Below, piece by piece: positions 1 to 9,857 of a stretch of 64,000 nucleotides of DNA; within the stretch, counting starts at the first letter, position 1, and each line of letters starts with the position of its first letter. The stretch lies in assembly GCF_018304945.1 (NCBI RefSeq), contig NZ_JAGQEE010000007.1:124001-188000 (forward strand), given 5' to 3'. A model generated the notes under the pieces. That model saw nothing but the letters and a program-made list of their open reading frames with translations, searched no databases and was not told the DNA's origin. Source of the DNA: Collimonas humicola. Its GTDB lineage: Bacteria > Pseudomonadota > Gammaproteobacteria > Burkholderiales > Burkholderiaceae_D. The translations under genes and the position numbers were made by a program.

Positions 1-1038
1 GACGCTTCCGGCTCCATGCAGAACTGGGAAGAAGTGGCCAAGCAGGCCTTCAAGAACAAGGAAGTGATCGGCGCTGCCCCCTATGTCGATGCGCAAGCCA
101 TGCTGGTGCGCGACAGTGTCCTGCGCGGCGTGGCGGTGCGCGGCGTCTTGCCGGCCGAGGAGCCGAAGGTGTCGGACGTCGCCAAGAAGGTCAAGCAAGG
201 CAGTTTCAGCGACTTGAAGGCGGGCGAATTCAATATCGTGCTGGGGATCGAACTGGCGCATGCCTTGAGCGTCGGCATCGGCGACAAGGTGACGCTGATG
301 GCGGCGCAGGGACAGGTGACGCCGGCCGGCGTGATTCCGCGCTTGCGGCAATTTACCGTGGCCGGGATTTTCGAGGCCGGCCATTTTGAATACGATTCGA
401 CCCTGGCCTTCATCCACCTGGACGATGCGGAAAAGATGTTCCGCCAGGATTCGCCGTCCGGCGTGCGCCTGAAGGTGACCGACATGCTGGAAGCGCCGCA
501 GATCGTGCGGCAGCTGGCGACCACGCTGCCGCCGAACCTGTACCTGCGCGACTGGACCCAGCAGAACAGCAACTGGTTCGCCGCGGTCAAGACCGAGAAA
601 CGCATGATGTTCATCATCCTCACCCTGATCATCGCGGTGGCGGCGTTCAACCTGGTGTCGACGCTGGTGATGACGGTGACCGATAAGCAGGCTGACATCG
701 CGATCCTGCGCACCCTGGGCGCATCGCCCGGTTCGATCATGAAGATTTTCATGATCCAGGGTGCGCTGGTGGGCTTGATCGGCACCGCCATTGGCGTCGG
801 CGGCGGCGTGCTGATCGCCTTGAATATCGATGTCATCGTGCCGTTCATCGAAAACATGCTGCATGTGCAGTTCCTGCCGAAGAGCGTGTACGTGATCACC
901 GAATTGCCGTCAGACCTGCGCTGGCCGGACGTCTGGACCATCGGCAGCGTCGCCGTGGTGCTGGCCTTCCTGGCGACCCTGTACCCGAGCTGGTGGGCCG
1001 CCCGGGTGAAACCTGCCGAGGCATTGCGTTATGAGTAA
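1..1038 (+). CDS. lolC: Lipoprotein-releasing system permease LolC/LolE family (5' truncated by window edge)
   Basis: Inner-membrane subunit of the LolCDE complex, which extracts lipoproteins from the inner membrane and passes them to the periplasmic carrier LolA. The reading frame is already open at base 1, so the N-terminal membrane helix and the beginning of the periplasmic domain lie outside the window. What remains is most of the MacB/LolC-type periplasmic domain (about the first 195 visible residues) and the C-terminal three transmembrane helices. It carries the FtsX-type coupling stretch '[16 protein letters not shown]' and the family ending 'KPAEALRYE'. The stop codon overlaps the start of lolD by 8 nt, the usual lolC-lolD arrangement. 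LolC versus LolE cannot be told apart from the fragment; a single fused LolC/E-type subunit is common in betaproteobacteria. Confidence 0.93.
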   Translation, partial: DASGSMQNWEEVAKQAFKNKEVIGAAPYVDAQAMLVRDSVLRGVAVRGVLPAEEPKVSDVAKKVKQGSFSDLKAGEFNIVLGIELAHALSVGIGDKVTLMAAQGQVTPAGVIPRLRQFTVAGIFEAGHFEYDSTLAFIHLDDAEKMFRQDSPSGVRLKVTDMLEAPQIVRQLATTLPPNLYLRDWTQQNSNWFAAVKTEKRMMFIILTLIIAVAAFNLVSTLVMTVTDKQADIAILRTLGASPGSIMKIFMIQGALVGLIGTAIGVGGGVLIALNIDVIVPFIENMLHVQFLPKSVYVITELPSDLRWPDVWTIGSVAVVLAFLATLYPSWWAARVKPAEALRYE

Positions 1039-1750
1039 TACAATCAATACAAATAATCAAAACAATAATCCGGTGGTGCTTTCCTGCCGCGGCCTGGGCA
1101 AGACCTTTACCCAGGGCAGTTATTCGGTCAAGGTCTTGAACGGCATCGATATCGATGTCGTCAAGGGCGAGCAGGTTGCCATCGTCGGCGCTTCCGGTTC
1201 CGGCAAGTCAACCCTGCTGCATTTGCTGGGCGGCCTGGATGCGCCGACCGCCGGCAATGTCAGCTTGCTCGGCAAGGACTTCACCACGCTGGGCGAAAAG
1301 ACCCGCGGCGACCTGCGCAACAACGCGCTCGGTTTCGTCTACCAGTTCCATCATCTGCTGCCGGAATTTTCGGCGCTGGACAACGTCGCCATGCCGCTCA
1401 TGATCCGCCGCCTCAAGCGCAGCGATGCGCAGCAGCAGGCGCGCGAAATCCTGACGCGGGTCGGCCTGGGCGAGCGCGTGATCCACGTGCCGGGCGAGCT
1501 GTCCGGCGGCGAACGCCAGCGGGTGGCGCTGGCGCGGGCGCTGGTGACCAGGCCGGCCTGCGTGCTGGCCGATGAGCCGACCGGCAACCTGGACCGCGCC
1601 ACCGCGCAAATGACTTTCGATCTGATGCTGGAATTGTCGCAGACGCTCGGCACCGCTTTCGTTATCGTCACCCACGACATCGAACTGGCGCGCCGCTGCG
1701 GCCGCATCCTGCACCTGTCGGACCGTGGGCTGGAGCCGTATCAGGACTAG
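1031..1750 (+). CDS. lolD: Lipoprotein-releasing system ATP-binding protein LolD
   Basis: Cytoplasmic ATPase that drives lipoprotein release by LolCDE. The 239-residue protein has all ABC motifs: Walker A 'GASGSGKST', Q-loop in '[14 protein letters not shown]', signature 'LSGGERQR', Walker B '[13 protein letters not shown]' and H-loop 'VTHD'. The 'FHHLLPEF' stretch is typical of LolD within the MacB/FtsE-like group. The ATG at 1031 lies inside the last codons of lolC, so the two are translationally coupled. It has a short Asn-rich N-terminus (residues 4-13), which is unusual but not damaging. Confidence 0.95.
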   Translation: MSNTINTNNQNNNPVVLSCRGLGKTFTQGSYSVKVLNGIDIDVVKGEQVAIVGASGSGKSTLLHLLGGLDAPTAGNVSLLGKDFTTLGEKTRGDLRNNALGFVYQFHHLLPEFSALDNVAMPLMIRRLKRSDAQQQAREILTRVGLGERVIHVPGELSGGERQRVALARALVTRPACVLADEPTGNLDRATAQMTFDLMLELSQTLGTAFVIVTHDIELARRCGRILHLSDRGLEPYQD

Positions 1751-1769
1751 GGCTTGTTAAGCGGAGGAA

Positions 1770-1994
1770 TCAGGAAGCCGGCGTCGCCAGATTGCCGGCT
1801 TCTTTGTTTTGCAGGCTGCCGAAAAACGGCGCGTACTGGCGCGTGAACTGGGCGCCGAAGACCGCGCCGGCGATCGCGATCACCGGGATCAGCATCGGCG
1901 CCATCGAGAACAGCGTGTAGAAGGCCAGCGCCGCGCCTTTGCTGCAGGAGCGCCGCTTGAACCATTCGTTCAAGGATGCCTGTAGCTCTACATG
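1770..1994 (-). pseudogene. Remnant of a YihY/BrkB (UPF0761) family membrane protein
   Basis: The minus-strand frame encodes about 70 residues matching only the N-terminal part of YihY/virulence factor BrkB proteins: 'LNEWFKRRSCSKGAALAFYT' followed by one hydrophobic helix ending in 'IAIAGAVFG'. Family members are normally about 280-420 residues with six helices. Here the frame stops at 1770 after 'NLATPAS', and no downstream continuation is visible before lolD. There is no ATG; the first plausible start is TTG at 1973, inside the intact frame that runs back into the end of the neighbouring lipoprotein gene. I read it as a decayed gene cut off by a deletion, not as a functional small protein. 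Confidence 0.6.
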
Positions 1995-2485
1995 CCGAAG
2001 CGGGTATGCTCAAAGCGCGGATCGGGGCCGTTTTCCAGCTTGCGCACAATGCCGCTGTCGTCGAAATACACCGTCATTTCCGAGTTCCAGACGCCCGATT
2101 CCTTGTAGGCATAGTTCCAGCCGTTCAGCTTGACCCGGTCGTAGTAGACGGTTTCGAAAGGCTTGCCTATGGTGCGCAGCACATCGGCCTGGCTGAACTG
2201 GCCGACCTTGATGGTGGCGAATTTCTCCAGGGTCAGAACTTGCTCATAAGAAATCAATTTATGGTCAGGGCCGATTTTTGCCATGTATGTTGCCTGGCCG
2301 AACGGACCGCGCGCGTATTCCAATAGTACGTCATTGCCGTCTTGATAAGACCCCGTCGGCTTGCCCAGGCGCGCCAGCACCTGCGCTTCCGGCTCGCCCG
2401 GATTGACCGGCGGCGCCAGCAGCGAGGCGCAGCCGCCCAGGCTGAGCAGCAGGCCGGCTAACAGGGCGGGGTAGAGTTGCTTCAT
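1988..2485 (-). CDS. BamE/SmpA-OmlA-like outer-membrane lipoprotein
   Basis: Predicted lipoprotein of 165 residues. The signal peptide 'MKQLYPALLAGLLLSLGGCA' ends in the lipobox L-G-G-C, with Cys19 as lipidation site. The mature part has the BamE-like pattern: 'GEPEAQVLARLGKPTG' early and a second such turn 'FSQADVLRTIGKPFETVYY' later, each resembling the helix-loop 'xxxVxxxLGxP' of SmpA/OmlA folds. The conserved ending 'VYFDDSGIVRKLENGPDPRFE' is common in betaproteobacterial homologues of unknown function. It is not the main BamE, which normally has one such unit; the two pseudo-repeats suggest a paralogue. It is transcribed divergently from rpsO. Confidence 0.8.
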   Translation of the reverse strand: MKQLYPALLAGLLLSLGGCASLLAPPVNPGEPEAQVLARLGKPTGSYQDGNDVLLEYARGPFGQATYMAKIGPDHKLISYEQVLTLEKFATIKVGQFSQADVLRTIGKPFETVYYDRVKLNGWNYAYKESGVWNSEMTVYFDDSGIVRKLENGPDPRFEHTRFGM

Positions 2486-2529
2486 GGCTATGCTCCGAAA
2501 TAGATTATTGTTGGTCCGACGCTAAGTAT

Positions 2530-2558
2530 TTGAATCCGCAGGTTTTTTGCTATATACT
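2530..2558 (+). promoter_or_regulatory. Sigma70-type promoter of rpsO
   Basis: A -35 box TTGAAT (2530-2535) and a -10 box TATACT (2553-2558) are separated by exactly 17 nt, a near-consensus vegetative promoter. It lies about 90 nt upstream of the rpsO start codon in the divergent region with the BamE-like gene. Confidence 0.7.
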
Positions 2559-2650
2559 GCGCGTCTGGTCAAGTTTGACCGGATTTTTTAATTGTTTGTT
2601 CACGGTGCATAGGGTTGCGTACTCTGTACACCGCTTGTGAAAGGTAAAGC

Positions 2651-2920
2651 ATGACTATCGAAAAAACAGCCAAGGCCGCTATTATCACTGATAATGCGCG
2701 CGGTCAAAACGACACCGGCTCCCCGGAAGTGCAAGTTGCGCTGCTGACAGCCCGTATCAACGACCTGAACGGTCACTTCAAAGCCCACGCCAAGGATCAC
2801 CATTCCCGCCGCGGCCTGATCATGATGGTTAACCGTCGTAAAAGCCTGCTGTCCTACCTCAAAGGTAAGGACCTGAACCGTTACCGCTCGCTGATCGAAA
2901 AACTCGGCTTGCGTAAGTAA
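2651..2920 (+). CDS. rpsO: 30S ribosomal protein S15
   Basis: Primary 16S rRNA-binding protein of the small-subunit platform. The 89-residue length and the motifs '[17 protein letters not shown]', '[20 protein letters not shown]' and the ending '[12 protein letters not shown]' are diagnostic. A ribosome-binding site 'GAAAGG' precedes the ATG. As in most proteobacteria it sits directly upstream of pnp in the same direction, with a terminator and a long leader between them. Confidence 0.98.
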   Translation: MTIEKTAKAAIITDNARGQNDTGSPEVQVALLTARINDLNGHFKAHAKDHHSRRGLIMMVNRRKSLLSYLKGKDLNRYRSLIEKLGLRK

Positions 2921-3016
2921 TAGTAAGTGCGCGACTCATCGTCGGCCGACGTTATTTTCTGCGACATCCTGTTTCGATATTTCGTGACGATGTCCTTGGT
3001 CCGTCGATAAGTTGAA

Positions 3017-3053
3017 AAAATGCCTGTATCAGTCTCTGATGCGGGCATTTTTG
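3017..3053 (+). terminator. Rho-independent terminator after rpsO
   Basis: A 13-bp stem (3020-3032 with 3036-3048, two G-T pairs) with a 3-nt loop is followed by a run of five T. It would end rpsO transcription or attenuate read-through into pnp. Confidence 0.75.
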
Positions 3054-3228
3054 CTTTTGGCAGCAGCTTTTGTGCAGCTTATCTGCGCAAGTATCAAGAA
3101 GTTAGTTCTACGCAAGGAGACGGCAATTCATTGGCAAGAGCCTGCGATGAGTCGTCTGTGGTGAGGTGAACGACAGCGCCTGAAAATCTGTCGGCAAATA
3201 AACAATTGCGGGAAAGAGTTTTAAGAGT

Positions 3229-3246
3229 CGCAAGCGTCAGCTTGCG
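3229..3246 (+). promoter_or_regulatory. Hairpin in the pnp leader
   Basis: Inverted repeat 'CGCAAG' (3229-3234) and 'CTTGCG' (3241-3246) with a 6-nt loop, about 40 nt upstream of the pnp start. A stem-loop here is the expected location of an RNase III/PNPase autoregulatory element. That function is inferred from position only. Confidence 0.4.
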
Positions 3247-3285
3247 GCGAATTGCTCTGCCCCCAACTGATGAGAGGGATATATT

Positions 3286-5421
3286 GTGTTTAATAAAGTT
3301 ACGAAGACATTCCAGTACGGACAACATCAAGTCACGCTGGAAACAGGCGAGATCGCTCGCCAAGCCTCCGGCGCAGTGCTGGTATCGATCGAAGATACCG
3401 TTGTGCTGGCTACCGTGGTGGCACGCAAAGATGCCAAGCCAGGTCAGGATTTTTTCCCTTTGACCGTTGATTACGTTGAAAAGACATACGCAGCTGGCCG
3501 TATCCCAGGCGGTTTCTTCAAGCGCGAAGGCCGTCCTTCCGAAAAAGAAACCCTGACATCGCGCCTGATCGATCGTCCGATCCGCCCGCTGTTCCCAGAA
3601 GGTTACCTGAATGAAGTGCAAGTCATCATTCACGTGTTGTCGGTCAATCCTGAAATCGATCCCGATATCGCTGCAATGATCGGCGCTTCGGCTGCCCTGT
3701 CGGTTGCCGGCATTCCTTTCGCCGGCCCGGTCGGCGCTGCACGCGTCGGTTATATCGACGGCCAGTACGTCTTGAACCCAACCACTTCGCAACTGACCAA
3801 GTCGGCCATGGACCTGGTGGTTGCCGGTACTGAAACCGCCGTGCTGATGGTGGAATCGGAAGCCAAGCAACTGTCGGAAGAAATCATGCTGGGCGCGGTT
3901 GTCTTCGGCCATGAGCAATCGAAGGCAGTGATCGATGCGATCCATGAACTGGTGCGCGACGGCGGCAAGCCTGAAGTCGAATGGAGCCCGGCGCCGAAGA
4001 ACGACGCCTTGATCGCGCGCGTTGCGCATTTCGGCGAAGCCAAGCTGCGCGAAGCTTACCAGACCAAAGACAAGCAAGCCCGCACCACCAAGTTGAAAGA
4101 CGCTTTTGCTGAAGTCAACACAGCACTGGCTGCTGAAGCTGCATCGATTGGCGCTGCCGCACCTGATTCTTCGGAAGTCAGCGGCATCCTGTTCGACCTG
4201 GAAGCCAAGATCGTCCGTTCGCAGATCCTCGAAGGCGAGCCGCGTATCGACGGCCGCGACACACGTACCGTGCGTCCGATCACGATCCGTACCGGCGTCC
4301 TGCCGCGTACCCACGGTTCGGCATTGTTCACCCGTGGCGAAACCCAAGCGCTGGTAGTCGCCACGCTGGGCACCGCACGCGACGAACAAAAGATCGACGC
4401 GCTGATGGGCGAGTACTCGGACCGCTTCATGCTGCATTACAACATGCCACCGTTCGCAACCGGCGAAACCGGCCGCGTCGGTACGCCAAAGCGCCGCGAA
4501 ATCGGCCACGGCCGTCTGGCCAAGCGTGCTCTGCAAGCGGCGCTGCCGGCACCGGAAGATTTCAGCTACTCGGTGCGCCTGGTATCGGAAATCACCGAAT
4601 CCAACGGTTCGTCGTCGATGGCTTCTGTCTGCGGCGGCTGCCTGGCGCTGATGGACGCAGGCGTGCCGATGCAGGCGCACGTTGCCGGCATCGCCATGGG
4701 CCTGATCAAGGAAGGCAGCAAGTTCGCCGTCCTGACCGACATCCTGGGCGATGAAGATCACCTCGGCGACATGGACTTTAAGGTAGCCGGCACCGCCAAC
4801 GGTATCACTGCGTTGCAGATGGATATCAAGATCCAGGGCATCACCAAGGAAATCATGCAGGTCGCTCTGGCGCAAGCCAAGGAAGGCCGTATCCATATCC
4901 TGGGCAAGATGCAGGAAGCGGTACCGCACGGTAAGACCGAGCTGTCCGATTTTGCTCCACGCCTGATCACCATCAAGATCAATCCGGAAAAAATCCGTGA
5001 CGTGATCGGCAAGGGCGGCGCTGTCATCCGCGCGTTGACCGAAGAAACCGGCACCCAGATCGATATCAGCGACGAAGGCGTCGTGACTATCGCTTCGGTG
5101 GATGCAGCTGCAGGCCAGGAAGCCAAGCGTCGCATCGAAGAACTGACGGCTTCGGTTGAAGTCGGCAAGGTCTACGAAGGCACTGTCCTGAAGCTGCTGG
5201 ACTTCGGCGCAATCGTGCAAGTGTTGCCGGGCAAAGACGGTCTGCTGCACATCAGCCAGATCGCCAATGAGCGCGTCAATGCTGTCGCCGACTACCTGAA
5301 AGAAGGCCAGCAAGTGCGCGTCAAGGTTCTCGAGACCGATGACCGCGGCCGTCTGAAGCTGTCGATGAAGGCTGCCCAGTCTGACGAAGGCGGCGAAGCT
5401 GCTCCGGCTGCAGCGCAGTAA
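3286..5421 (+). CDS. pnp: Polyribonucleotide nucleotidyltransferase (PNPase)
   Basis: 3'-to-5' phosphorolytic exoribonuclease of mRNA decay and a component of the degradosome. The 711-residue protein shows the full architecture: first RNase PH core (from '[20 protein letters not shown]'), alpha-helical linker, second RNase PH core (from about residue 310, with '[13 protein letters not shown]' and '[11 protein letters not shown]'), KH domain (about 556-615, '[15 protein letters not shown]') and S1 domain (about 622-690, '[20 protein letters not shown]'). The start codon is GTG, chosen because a 'GAGAGGGA' ribosome-binding site lies 7 nt upstream and because '[12 protein letters not shown]' is the family N-terminus. 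Two convergent terminators follow. Confidence 0.98.
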   Translation: MFNKVTKTFQYGQHQVTLETGEIARQASGAVLVSIEDTVVLATVVARKDAKPGQDFFPLTVDYVEKTYAAGRIPGGFFKREGRPSEKETLTSRLIDRPIRPLFPEGYLNEVQVIIHVLSVNPEIDPDIAAMIGASAALSVAGIPFAGPVGAARVGYIDGQYVLNPTTSQLTKSAMDLVVAGTETAVLMVESEAKQLSEEIMLGAVVFGHEQSKAVIDAIHELVRDGGKPEVEWSPAPKNDALIARVAHFGEAKLREAYQTKDKQARTTKLKDAFAEVNTALAAEAASIGAAAPDSSEVSGILFDLEAKIVRSQILEGEPRIDGRDTRTVRPITIRTGVLPRTHGSALFTRGETQALVVATLGTARDEQKIDALMGEYSDRFMLHYNMPPFATGETGRVGTPKRREIGHGRLAKRALQAALPAPEDFSYSVRLVSEITESNGSSSMASVCGGCLALMDAGVPMQAHVAGIAMGLIKEGSKFAVLTDILGDEDHLGDMDFKVAGTANGITALQMDIKIQGITKEIMQVALAQAKEGRIHILGKMQEAVPHGKTELSDFAPRLITIKINPEKIRDVIGKGGAVIRALTEETGTQIDISDEGVVTIASVDAAAGQEAKRRIEELTASVEVGKVYEGTVLKLLDFGAIVQVLPGKDGLLHISQIANERVNAVADYLKEGQQVRVKVLETDDRGRLKLSMKAAQSDEGGEAAPAAAQ

Positions 5422-5436
5422 TAATCTAGCTGCATG

Positions 5437-5475
5437 AAAAACGCCCGGGATGCTGATGCATCCCGGGCGTTTTTA
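5437..5475 (+). terminator. Rho-independent terminator of pnp
   Basis: Perfect 10-bp stem 'ACGCCCGGGA' (5441-5450) with its complement at 5461-5470, extended by an inner TGC/GCA pair, flanked by AAAA and TTTTT. It can act in both directions. Confidence 0.9.
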
Positions 5476-5504
5476 CGTTTACCCAGCCCCAGCAGCGAGG
5501 CGAT

Positions 5505-5548
5505 AAAAAAGCCGCCCGAGAATCACTTCTCGGACGGCTTTTTATTTT
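5505..5548 (-). terminator. Rho-independent terminator of the convergent ferredoxin reductase gene
   Basis: Stem 5511-5520 with 5529-5538 (one mismatch), preceded by six A and followed by TTTTTATTTT. It sits just past the stop codon of the minus-strand reductase gene and is probably bidirectional. Confidence 0.85.
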
Positions 5549-5562
5549 ATTGAGGCAGGTTT

Positions 5563-6648
5563 TTAATCGAACACCGGCGATTCCACGCCAAGGATCTTGT
5601 GCAGCTTCGGCGATGTGGTGGTGTACTGCATGTGGATCTTCTTGTCCGGGAAGATGTAAGGCGCGGCGCCGAAGGCGGCCAGCGCGGCTTCATGGAAGCC
5701 AGACAGGATCAGCTTCTTCTTGCCTGGGTAAGTGTTGATGTCGCCCACGGCAAAGATGCCCGGCACATTGGTTTCAAACTTCTCGGTGTCGACCACGCGC
5801 AGTTGCTTGCGCTCGATATCCAGGCCCCATTCGGCGATCGGGCCGAGTTTTGGCGACAGGCCGAAGAACACCAGCAGCGTGTCCAGCGGCAGGCGGCGGG
5901 TGACGCCGTCCGGGCCGGTGACCTTGATTTCGCTCAGCTTGCCGTCCTTGGCTTCATGGCCGGTGACCTGGCCGACCAGGAATTGCATTTCATAGGCCTC
6001 GCACAGCGCCTTCATCTTGGCCACCGAAGCAGGCGCCGCGCGGAATTCTTCGCGACGGTGCAGCAGCACTACCGATTCAGCCTTGCCGACCAGATCCAGC
6101 GCCCAGTCCAGCGCGGAGTCGCCGCCGCCGCAGATCACCAGGTTCTTGCCGTGGAACTGGGCCGGATCCTTGACGCGGTAGAACAGCTGCGTATTGTCAT
6201 ACTGGTCGATGCCGTCGACCTTGATGGTGCGCGGCTGGAACGAGCCGACGCCGGCGGCGATGAAGATGGTCTTGGTGATGAAGCGGGCGCCGGCCGAGGT
6301 TTCCAGGTCGAAGCGGTTGTCTTCACGGCGCGCCACCAGCGTGACTTCCTGGTTCAAGTGGAAAGTCGGCTCGAACGGCTCGATCTGCTTGAGCAGGTTG
6401 TCGGTCAGCTCCTGGCCGGTGCAGACCGGCACTGCGGGAATGTCGTAGATCGGCTTGTCCGGATACAGCTCCACGCACTGACCGCCGACGACCGGCAGCG
6501 AGTCGATGACGTGGGCCTTGATTTCCAGCAGGCCGAGTTCAAAGACCTGGAACAGGCCGACCGGACCGGCGCCGACGATGACGGCATCGGTTTCGATCAC
6601 GCTGTTGGCAGAGGCGGGTGCGGGTGCAAGTTTGACGGTGGTATCCAT
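5563..6648 (-). CDS. Ferredoxin/flavodoxin-NADP+ reductase, thioredoxin reductase-like type
   Basis: FAD- and NADPH-binding flavoenzyme of 361 residues. Residues about 22-60 form the FAD Rossmann motif '[18 protein letters not shown]'. The NADPH site is '[18 protein letters not shown]', with '[12 protein letters not shown]' binding the 2'-phosphate. The C-terminal FAD motif is '[18 protein letters not shown]'. The redox CxxC of true thioredoxin reductases is absent, and the extended C-terminus (about 40 residues, ending 'LGVESPVFD') is that of the TrxR-like FNR family. It lies about 200 nt downstream of a 7Fe-type ferredoxin on the same strand, a plausible redox partner. Confidence 0.92.
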   Translation of the reverse strand: MDTTVKLAPAPASANSVIETDAVIVGAGPVGLFQVFELGLLEIKAHVIDSLPVVGGQCVELYPDKPIYDIPAVPVCTGQELTDNLLKQIEPFEPTFHLNQEVTLVARREDNRFDLETSAGARFITKTIFIAAGVGSFQPRTIKVDGIDQYDNTQLFYRVKDPAQFHGKNLVICGGGDSALDWALDLVGKAESVVLLHRREEFRAAPASVAKMKALCEAYEMQFLVGQVTGHEAKDGKLSEIKVTGPDGVTRRLPLDTLLVFFGLSPKLGPIAEWGLDIERKQLRVVDTEKFETNVPGIFAVGDINTYPGKKKLILSGFHEAALAAFGAAPYIFPDKKIHMQYTTTSPKLHKILGVESPVFD

Positions 6649-6855
6649 ACGACGATCTGATTCCTGTTTCAGTTGAGTCCCCCAAAACGCCGTGGCCGGA
6701 GTGCTTGCGATGGCTGCGACGGCGATTGGATGAAAGTTTCGCGTTGTTGTATCTGGGGCGATAGGTGCTGCGCTGTGGCTGGGGGCAATGGCCTGGCTTT
6801 ATTGAAGAATTTGCGCTGCCGGCGTCCTGGCCGCCGAGGGCGGCCCAAGGCTGGC

Positions 6856-7179
6856 TTAACGTTGCAAAAATTCCAATTTATCTTTGACATCCTTCCATTC
6901 CTCGGCTTCGGCCAGAGGGGCGATGGTCTTGGTGATCGACGGCCAGTGGCGCGACAGGTCTTCATTGAGCTTGATGAAATGCTGCTGGTCCGCCGGCACA
7001 TCTTCTTCAGCATAGATAGCGTTGACCGGACACTCGGCGACGCATACCGCGCAGTCGATGCACTCGTCAGGGTCGATCGACAGGAAATTCGGGCCTTGGC
7101 GGAAGCAATCAACCGGGCATACATCCACGCAGTCGGTATAGCGGCAGCGAATGCAAGATTCGGTCACAACGTGGGTCAT
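6856..7179 (-). CDS. fdxA: 7Fe ferredoxin, FdxA type
   Basis: Small electron carrier of 107 residues. The N-terminal half carries the [3Fe-4S]/[4Fe-4S] ligand pattern, with Cys in 'ESCIRCRYTDCVDVCPVDC' and 'CIDCAVCVAECPVNAIY'. The C-terminal extension with 'FIKLNEDLSRHWPSITKT' is typical of FdxA. The ATG at 7179 is chosen because all homologues begin 'MTHVVTE'; in-frame upstream codons would add an unrelated extension. It is divergent from a CDF transporter and upstream of the ferredoxin-NADP reductase. Confidence 0.93.
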   Translation of the reverse strand: MTHVVTESCIRCRYTDCVDVCPVDCFRQGPNFLSIDPDECIDCAVCVAECPVNAIYAEEDVPADQQHFIKLNEDLSRHWPSITKTIAPLAEAEEWKDVKDKLEFLQR

Positions 7180-7492
7180 AACAACAGTCCTATCTGTAAA
7201 TAATGGTCTTGATGCGGGTCTTGAGGCGGCGTCTGGATAGTGTGGGGCCATGCTTGCCCTGCTATATATTTACCCAGTCGCAAAGCCTTGTATTTTAAGG
7301 TAATTCGGGTTTTCTCACAAACTGCTGTTATATAGAATCCATATAAGCAAATGTGAAATTCACATTAGCGGAAAATCTCCCGATTCCGTAGTTTTACCAT
7401 ATCCGGCGCAATGGCTTTCCAGCGAGGACGGATTGCTTGCATGAACTTGCCAAACTGGCTATCGTTACTGCCTTTGTTGCTACGGATTAATT
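7180..7492 (+). other. Divergent promoter region fdxA / CDF transporter
   Basis: No gene in these 313 bases. It is AT-richer than the surroundings and contains two adjacent perfect inverted repeats (7328-7346 and 7350-7366), described separately, which look like regulator binding sites. Confidence 0.55.
7328..7366. promoter_or_regulatory. Two adjacent palindromes, candidate operators
   Basis: First palindrome: TTATAT - 7 nt - ATATAA (7328-7346). Second: AATGTGAA - A - TTCACATT (7350-7366), a perfect 17-nt inverted repeat. They lie 127-165 nt upstream of the CDF transporter start and 150-190 nt upstream of fdxA. The bound protein is unknown; a metal- or redox-sensing regulator would fit the neighbours. 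Confidence 0.45.
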
Positions 7493-8431
7493 ATGTCATC
7501 TTCCCATGAAGGCTCCACCAAGGCCATCTTTTATGCCTTGGGCGCCAATGGCGGCATCGCGCTGGCGAAATTCGCCGCGGCCGTCTACACCGGTTCGGGG
7601 GCGATGCTGGCGGAGGCGATCCATTCGCTGGCTGACTGCACCAACCAGGTGTTCCTGCTGATCGGCCTGAAGGAAGCCAGGCGGCCCGCCAATGCCGCCC
7701 ATCCCATGGGCTACGCGCGGGTCGTGTATTTTTGGGCGATGATGGTGGCCCTGCTGCTGTTTTTTGTCGGCGGCGCATTTTCAGTGATGGAAGGGATCGA
7801 GCACCTGAAGCATCCGCAGCCGATCAGCACTCCCTGGATCGCGCTCGGCGTGCTGGGCGTGTCGGTGGTGCTGGAGGCTTTCTCCCTGCGCGGCGCGCTG
7901 GTGGAAATCCGCAAGATTGCGCAGGGCAAGCCGTTCATGCAATGGTTCCGCGAAACCCGGCAGTCGGAACTGATGGTGGTGGCAGGGGAGGATATTGCCG
8001 CGCTGGCCGGGCTGGCGCTGGCCTTTGTCGCGGTTTCCCTGACCGTGATCACCGGCAATCCGCTATGGGATGCCTGCGGCACGATTGCGGTGGGCGTCTT
8101 GCTGATGATCGTCGCGGTGCTGGTGATCCGCGAAGTGAAAGCCATGGTCACCGGCGAGTCTGCAGCGCCCGAGGTGCATGCCGCCATCAAGGCGTACATC
8201 GAAGCCGATGCCGATGTCGCCGGCGTGCGCAACCTGATTTCCATGCAGTGGGGTGAGCAAGTCATGATCGCGGTGCAGGCCGTGATGCGGCCGCAGCCGT
8301 CCGACGTGGCGCTGGTGGACGCCATCAACCGTATCGAAGCCGGCATCCAGCAGCGCTGGCCGCAGGTGCATTGGTGCTTCTTCGAACCTGATCACGCGCT
8401 GCCGGCGCCGGACGCGGCGTCAGGCATATGA
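7493..8431 (+). CDS. Cation diffusion facilitator family transporter (SLC30A9-like)
   Basis: Predicted divalent metal/proton antiporter of 312 residues with an N-terminal membrane domain and a short cytoplasmic domain. Metal-site candidates are His44 and Asp48 in 'LAEAIHSLADCTNQ' and Glu166-Asp167 in 'VVAGEDIAALAG'. This H-x3-D plus E-D pattern, and the stretches 'ADCTNQVFLLIGLKEARRP' and 'HPMGYARVVYFW', are the signature of the SLC30A9/ZnT9-like branch rather than ZitB or FieF. That branch is linked to zinc, but the metal cannot be read from sequence. Start is ATG at 7493. It is not in an operon with the downstream pncB. Confidence 0.85.
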   Translation: MSSSHEGSTKAIFYALGANGGIALAKFAAAVYTGSGAMLAEAIHSLADCTNQVFLLIGLKEARRPANAAHPMGYARVVYFWAMMVALLLFFVGGAFSVMEGIEHLKHPQPISTPWIALGVLGVSVVLEAFSLRGALVEIRKIAQGKPFMQWFRETRQSELMVVAGEDIAALAGLALAFVAVSLTVITGNPLWDACGTIAVGVLLMIVAVLVIREVKAMVTGESAAPEVHAAIKAYIEADADVAGVRNLISMQWGEQVMIAVQAVMRPQPSDVALVDAINRIEAGIQQRWPQVHWCFFEPDHALPAPDAASGI

Positions 8432-8576
8432 AAAATGTGCGCGAGCGCGGCAAGCTGGGGGCGCGCTATCACGGCGAATGCAATAAATAAGGCCGCTGCT
8501 GTAAGATGCGGAATCGGCGCAGGCCGCGCCTTGCGTGCACTGGCCACCTTTCATCACCGCCTTGTATCCAGACACC

Positions 8577-9773
8577 ATGATCATTACTTCGCTGCTCGAC
8601 ACCGATCTGTATAAATTCACGATGATGCAGGTGGTCTTGCATCATTTCCCGGCGGCGGAAGTGGAGTATCGCTATAAATGCCGCAACCAGGGCGTCGACC
8701 TGCGGCCCTATGTCGATGAAATCCGCGACGAAATCGCGGGCCTGTGCCGTTTGCGCTTCCAGGAGCAGGAGCTGGCCTACCTCAGCAGCATGCGCTTCAT
8801 CAAGAACGACTTCATCGATTTCCTCAGCCTGTTCCATCTGCAGCAGAAATACATCAGCGTGCAGCCGTCGGCGGCCGACAACGGCGAGATCGACATCACG
8901 GTCAAAGGCCCCTGGCTGCATACCATCCTGTTTGAAGTGCCGGTGCTGGCGATCGTCAACGAAGTGTATTTCCGCGCTACCCAGGCCGCGCCGGACCATG
9001 CGGAAGGGCGGCGCCGCCTGCAAAGCAAGATGGCGCTGATCCGCGACGATCCTGCCATGGCCGGCTGCAAGGTGGCAGACTACGGCACACGCCGGCGTTT
9101 TTCACGCAGCTGGCACGAAGAAGTGGTGCAGACACTGCAACGCGATTTTTCCCGGCACCTGGTCGGCACCTCCAATGTTTATTTCGCCATGAAATACGGC
9201 ATGACGCCGCTCGGCACCATGGCCCATGAATACCTGCAGGCCTGCCAGTCGCTCGGCCCGCGGCTGCGCGATTCGCAGATCTACGGCTTTGAAATGTGGG
9301 CCAAGGAATACCGCGGCGATCTCGGCATCGCCTTGTCCGACGTCTACGGCATGGGCGCCTTCCTGCGCGACTTCGACCTGTATTTCTGCAAGCTGTTCGA
9401 CGGCGCCCGCCACGATTCCGGCGACCCCTTCGAATGGGGCGAGCGCCTGATCAAGCATTACCAGGACAACCGGGTCGATCCCTCGACCAAGACACTGGTG
9501 TTTTCCGACAGCCTGGATTTCGCCAAGGTCAACGAGCTGTACCTGCGTTTCAAGGATCGCACCCGGGTCGCTTTCGGGGTCGGCACCAACCTGACCAACG
9601 ATCTGGGCTATACACCCTTGCAAATCGTCATGAAGATGGTACGGTGCAATGGCCAGCCGGTGGCCAAGCTGTCCGATACGCCGTCCAAGAACATGTGCGA
9701 CGACCAGCCTTACCTGAACTACCTGCGCCAGGTTTTCGAGATCGCGGAGCCGCTCAAGGCGGCCGGCCAATAG
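8577..9773 (+). CDS. pncB: Nicotinate phosphoribosyltransferase
   Basis: Makes nicotinate mononucleotide from nicotinate and PRPP in the NAD salvage pathway. The 398-residue length matches the roughly 400-residue enterobacterial enzyme. Visible family motifs are '[13 protein letters not shown]' at the N-terminus, 'YGTRRRFS', '[19 protein letters not shown]', 'VFSDSLDF' and '[10 protein letters not shown]' (phosphate-binding region). The ATG at 8577 is preferred to the in-frame GTG at 8535 because the family starts immediately before '[13 protein letters not shown]'. Confidence 0.95.
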   Translation: MIITSLLDTDLYKFTMMQVVLHHFPAAEVEYRYKCRNQGVDLRPYVDEIRDEIAGLCRLRFQEQELAYLSSMRFIKNDFIDFLSLFHLQQKYISVQPSAADNGEIDITVKGPWLHTILFEVPVLAIVNEVYFRATQAAPDHAEGRRRLQSKMALIRDDPAMAGCKVADYGTRRRFSRSWHEEVVQTLQRDFSRHLVGTSNVYFAMKYGMTPLGTMAHEYLQACQSLGPRLRDSQIYGFEMWAKEYRGDLGIALSDVYGMGAFLRDFDLYFCKLFDGARHDSGDPFEWGERLIKHYQDNRVDPSTKTLVFSDSLDFAKVNELYLRFKDRTRVAFGVGTNLTNDLGYTPLQIVMKMVRCNGQPVAKLSDTPSKNMCDDQPYLNYLRQVFEIAEPLKAAGQ

Positions 9774-9857
9774 TGTTCGTTTGTTATTTATTCAACATCG
9801 GTTTCCGATTAAAATGGCCTGCGTTTTTTGTCCGTTCACCTCATCCGGAAGACTACA

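Larger units (their letters stand above)
2921..3285 (+). other. rpsO-pnp intergenic region
   Basis: No gene was found in these 365 bases. It holds a rho-independent terminator-like hairpin at about 3017-3053 and a second hairpin (3229-3246) just upstream of the pnp ribosome-binding site. In Escherichia coli the equivalent spacer carries RNase III processing signals that control pnp; the layout here is compatible with that, by analogy only. Confidence 0.5.

Noticed and set aside
3094-5313. A 739-codon open frame antisense to pnp
   Set aside because: It is the complement of the conserved pnp gene, has no family resemblance and no ribosome-binding site; long antisense frames are expected in GC-rich genes.
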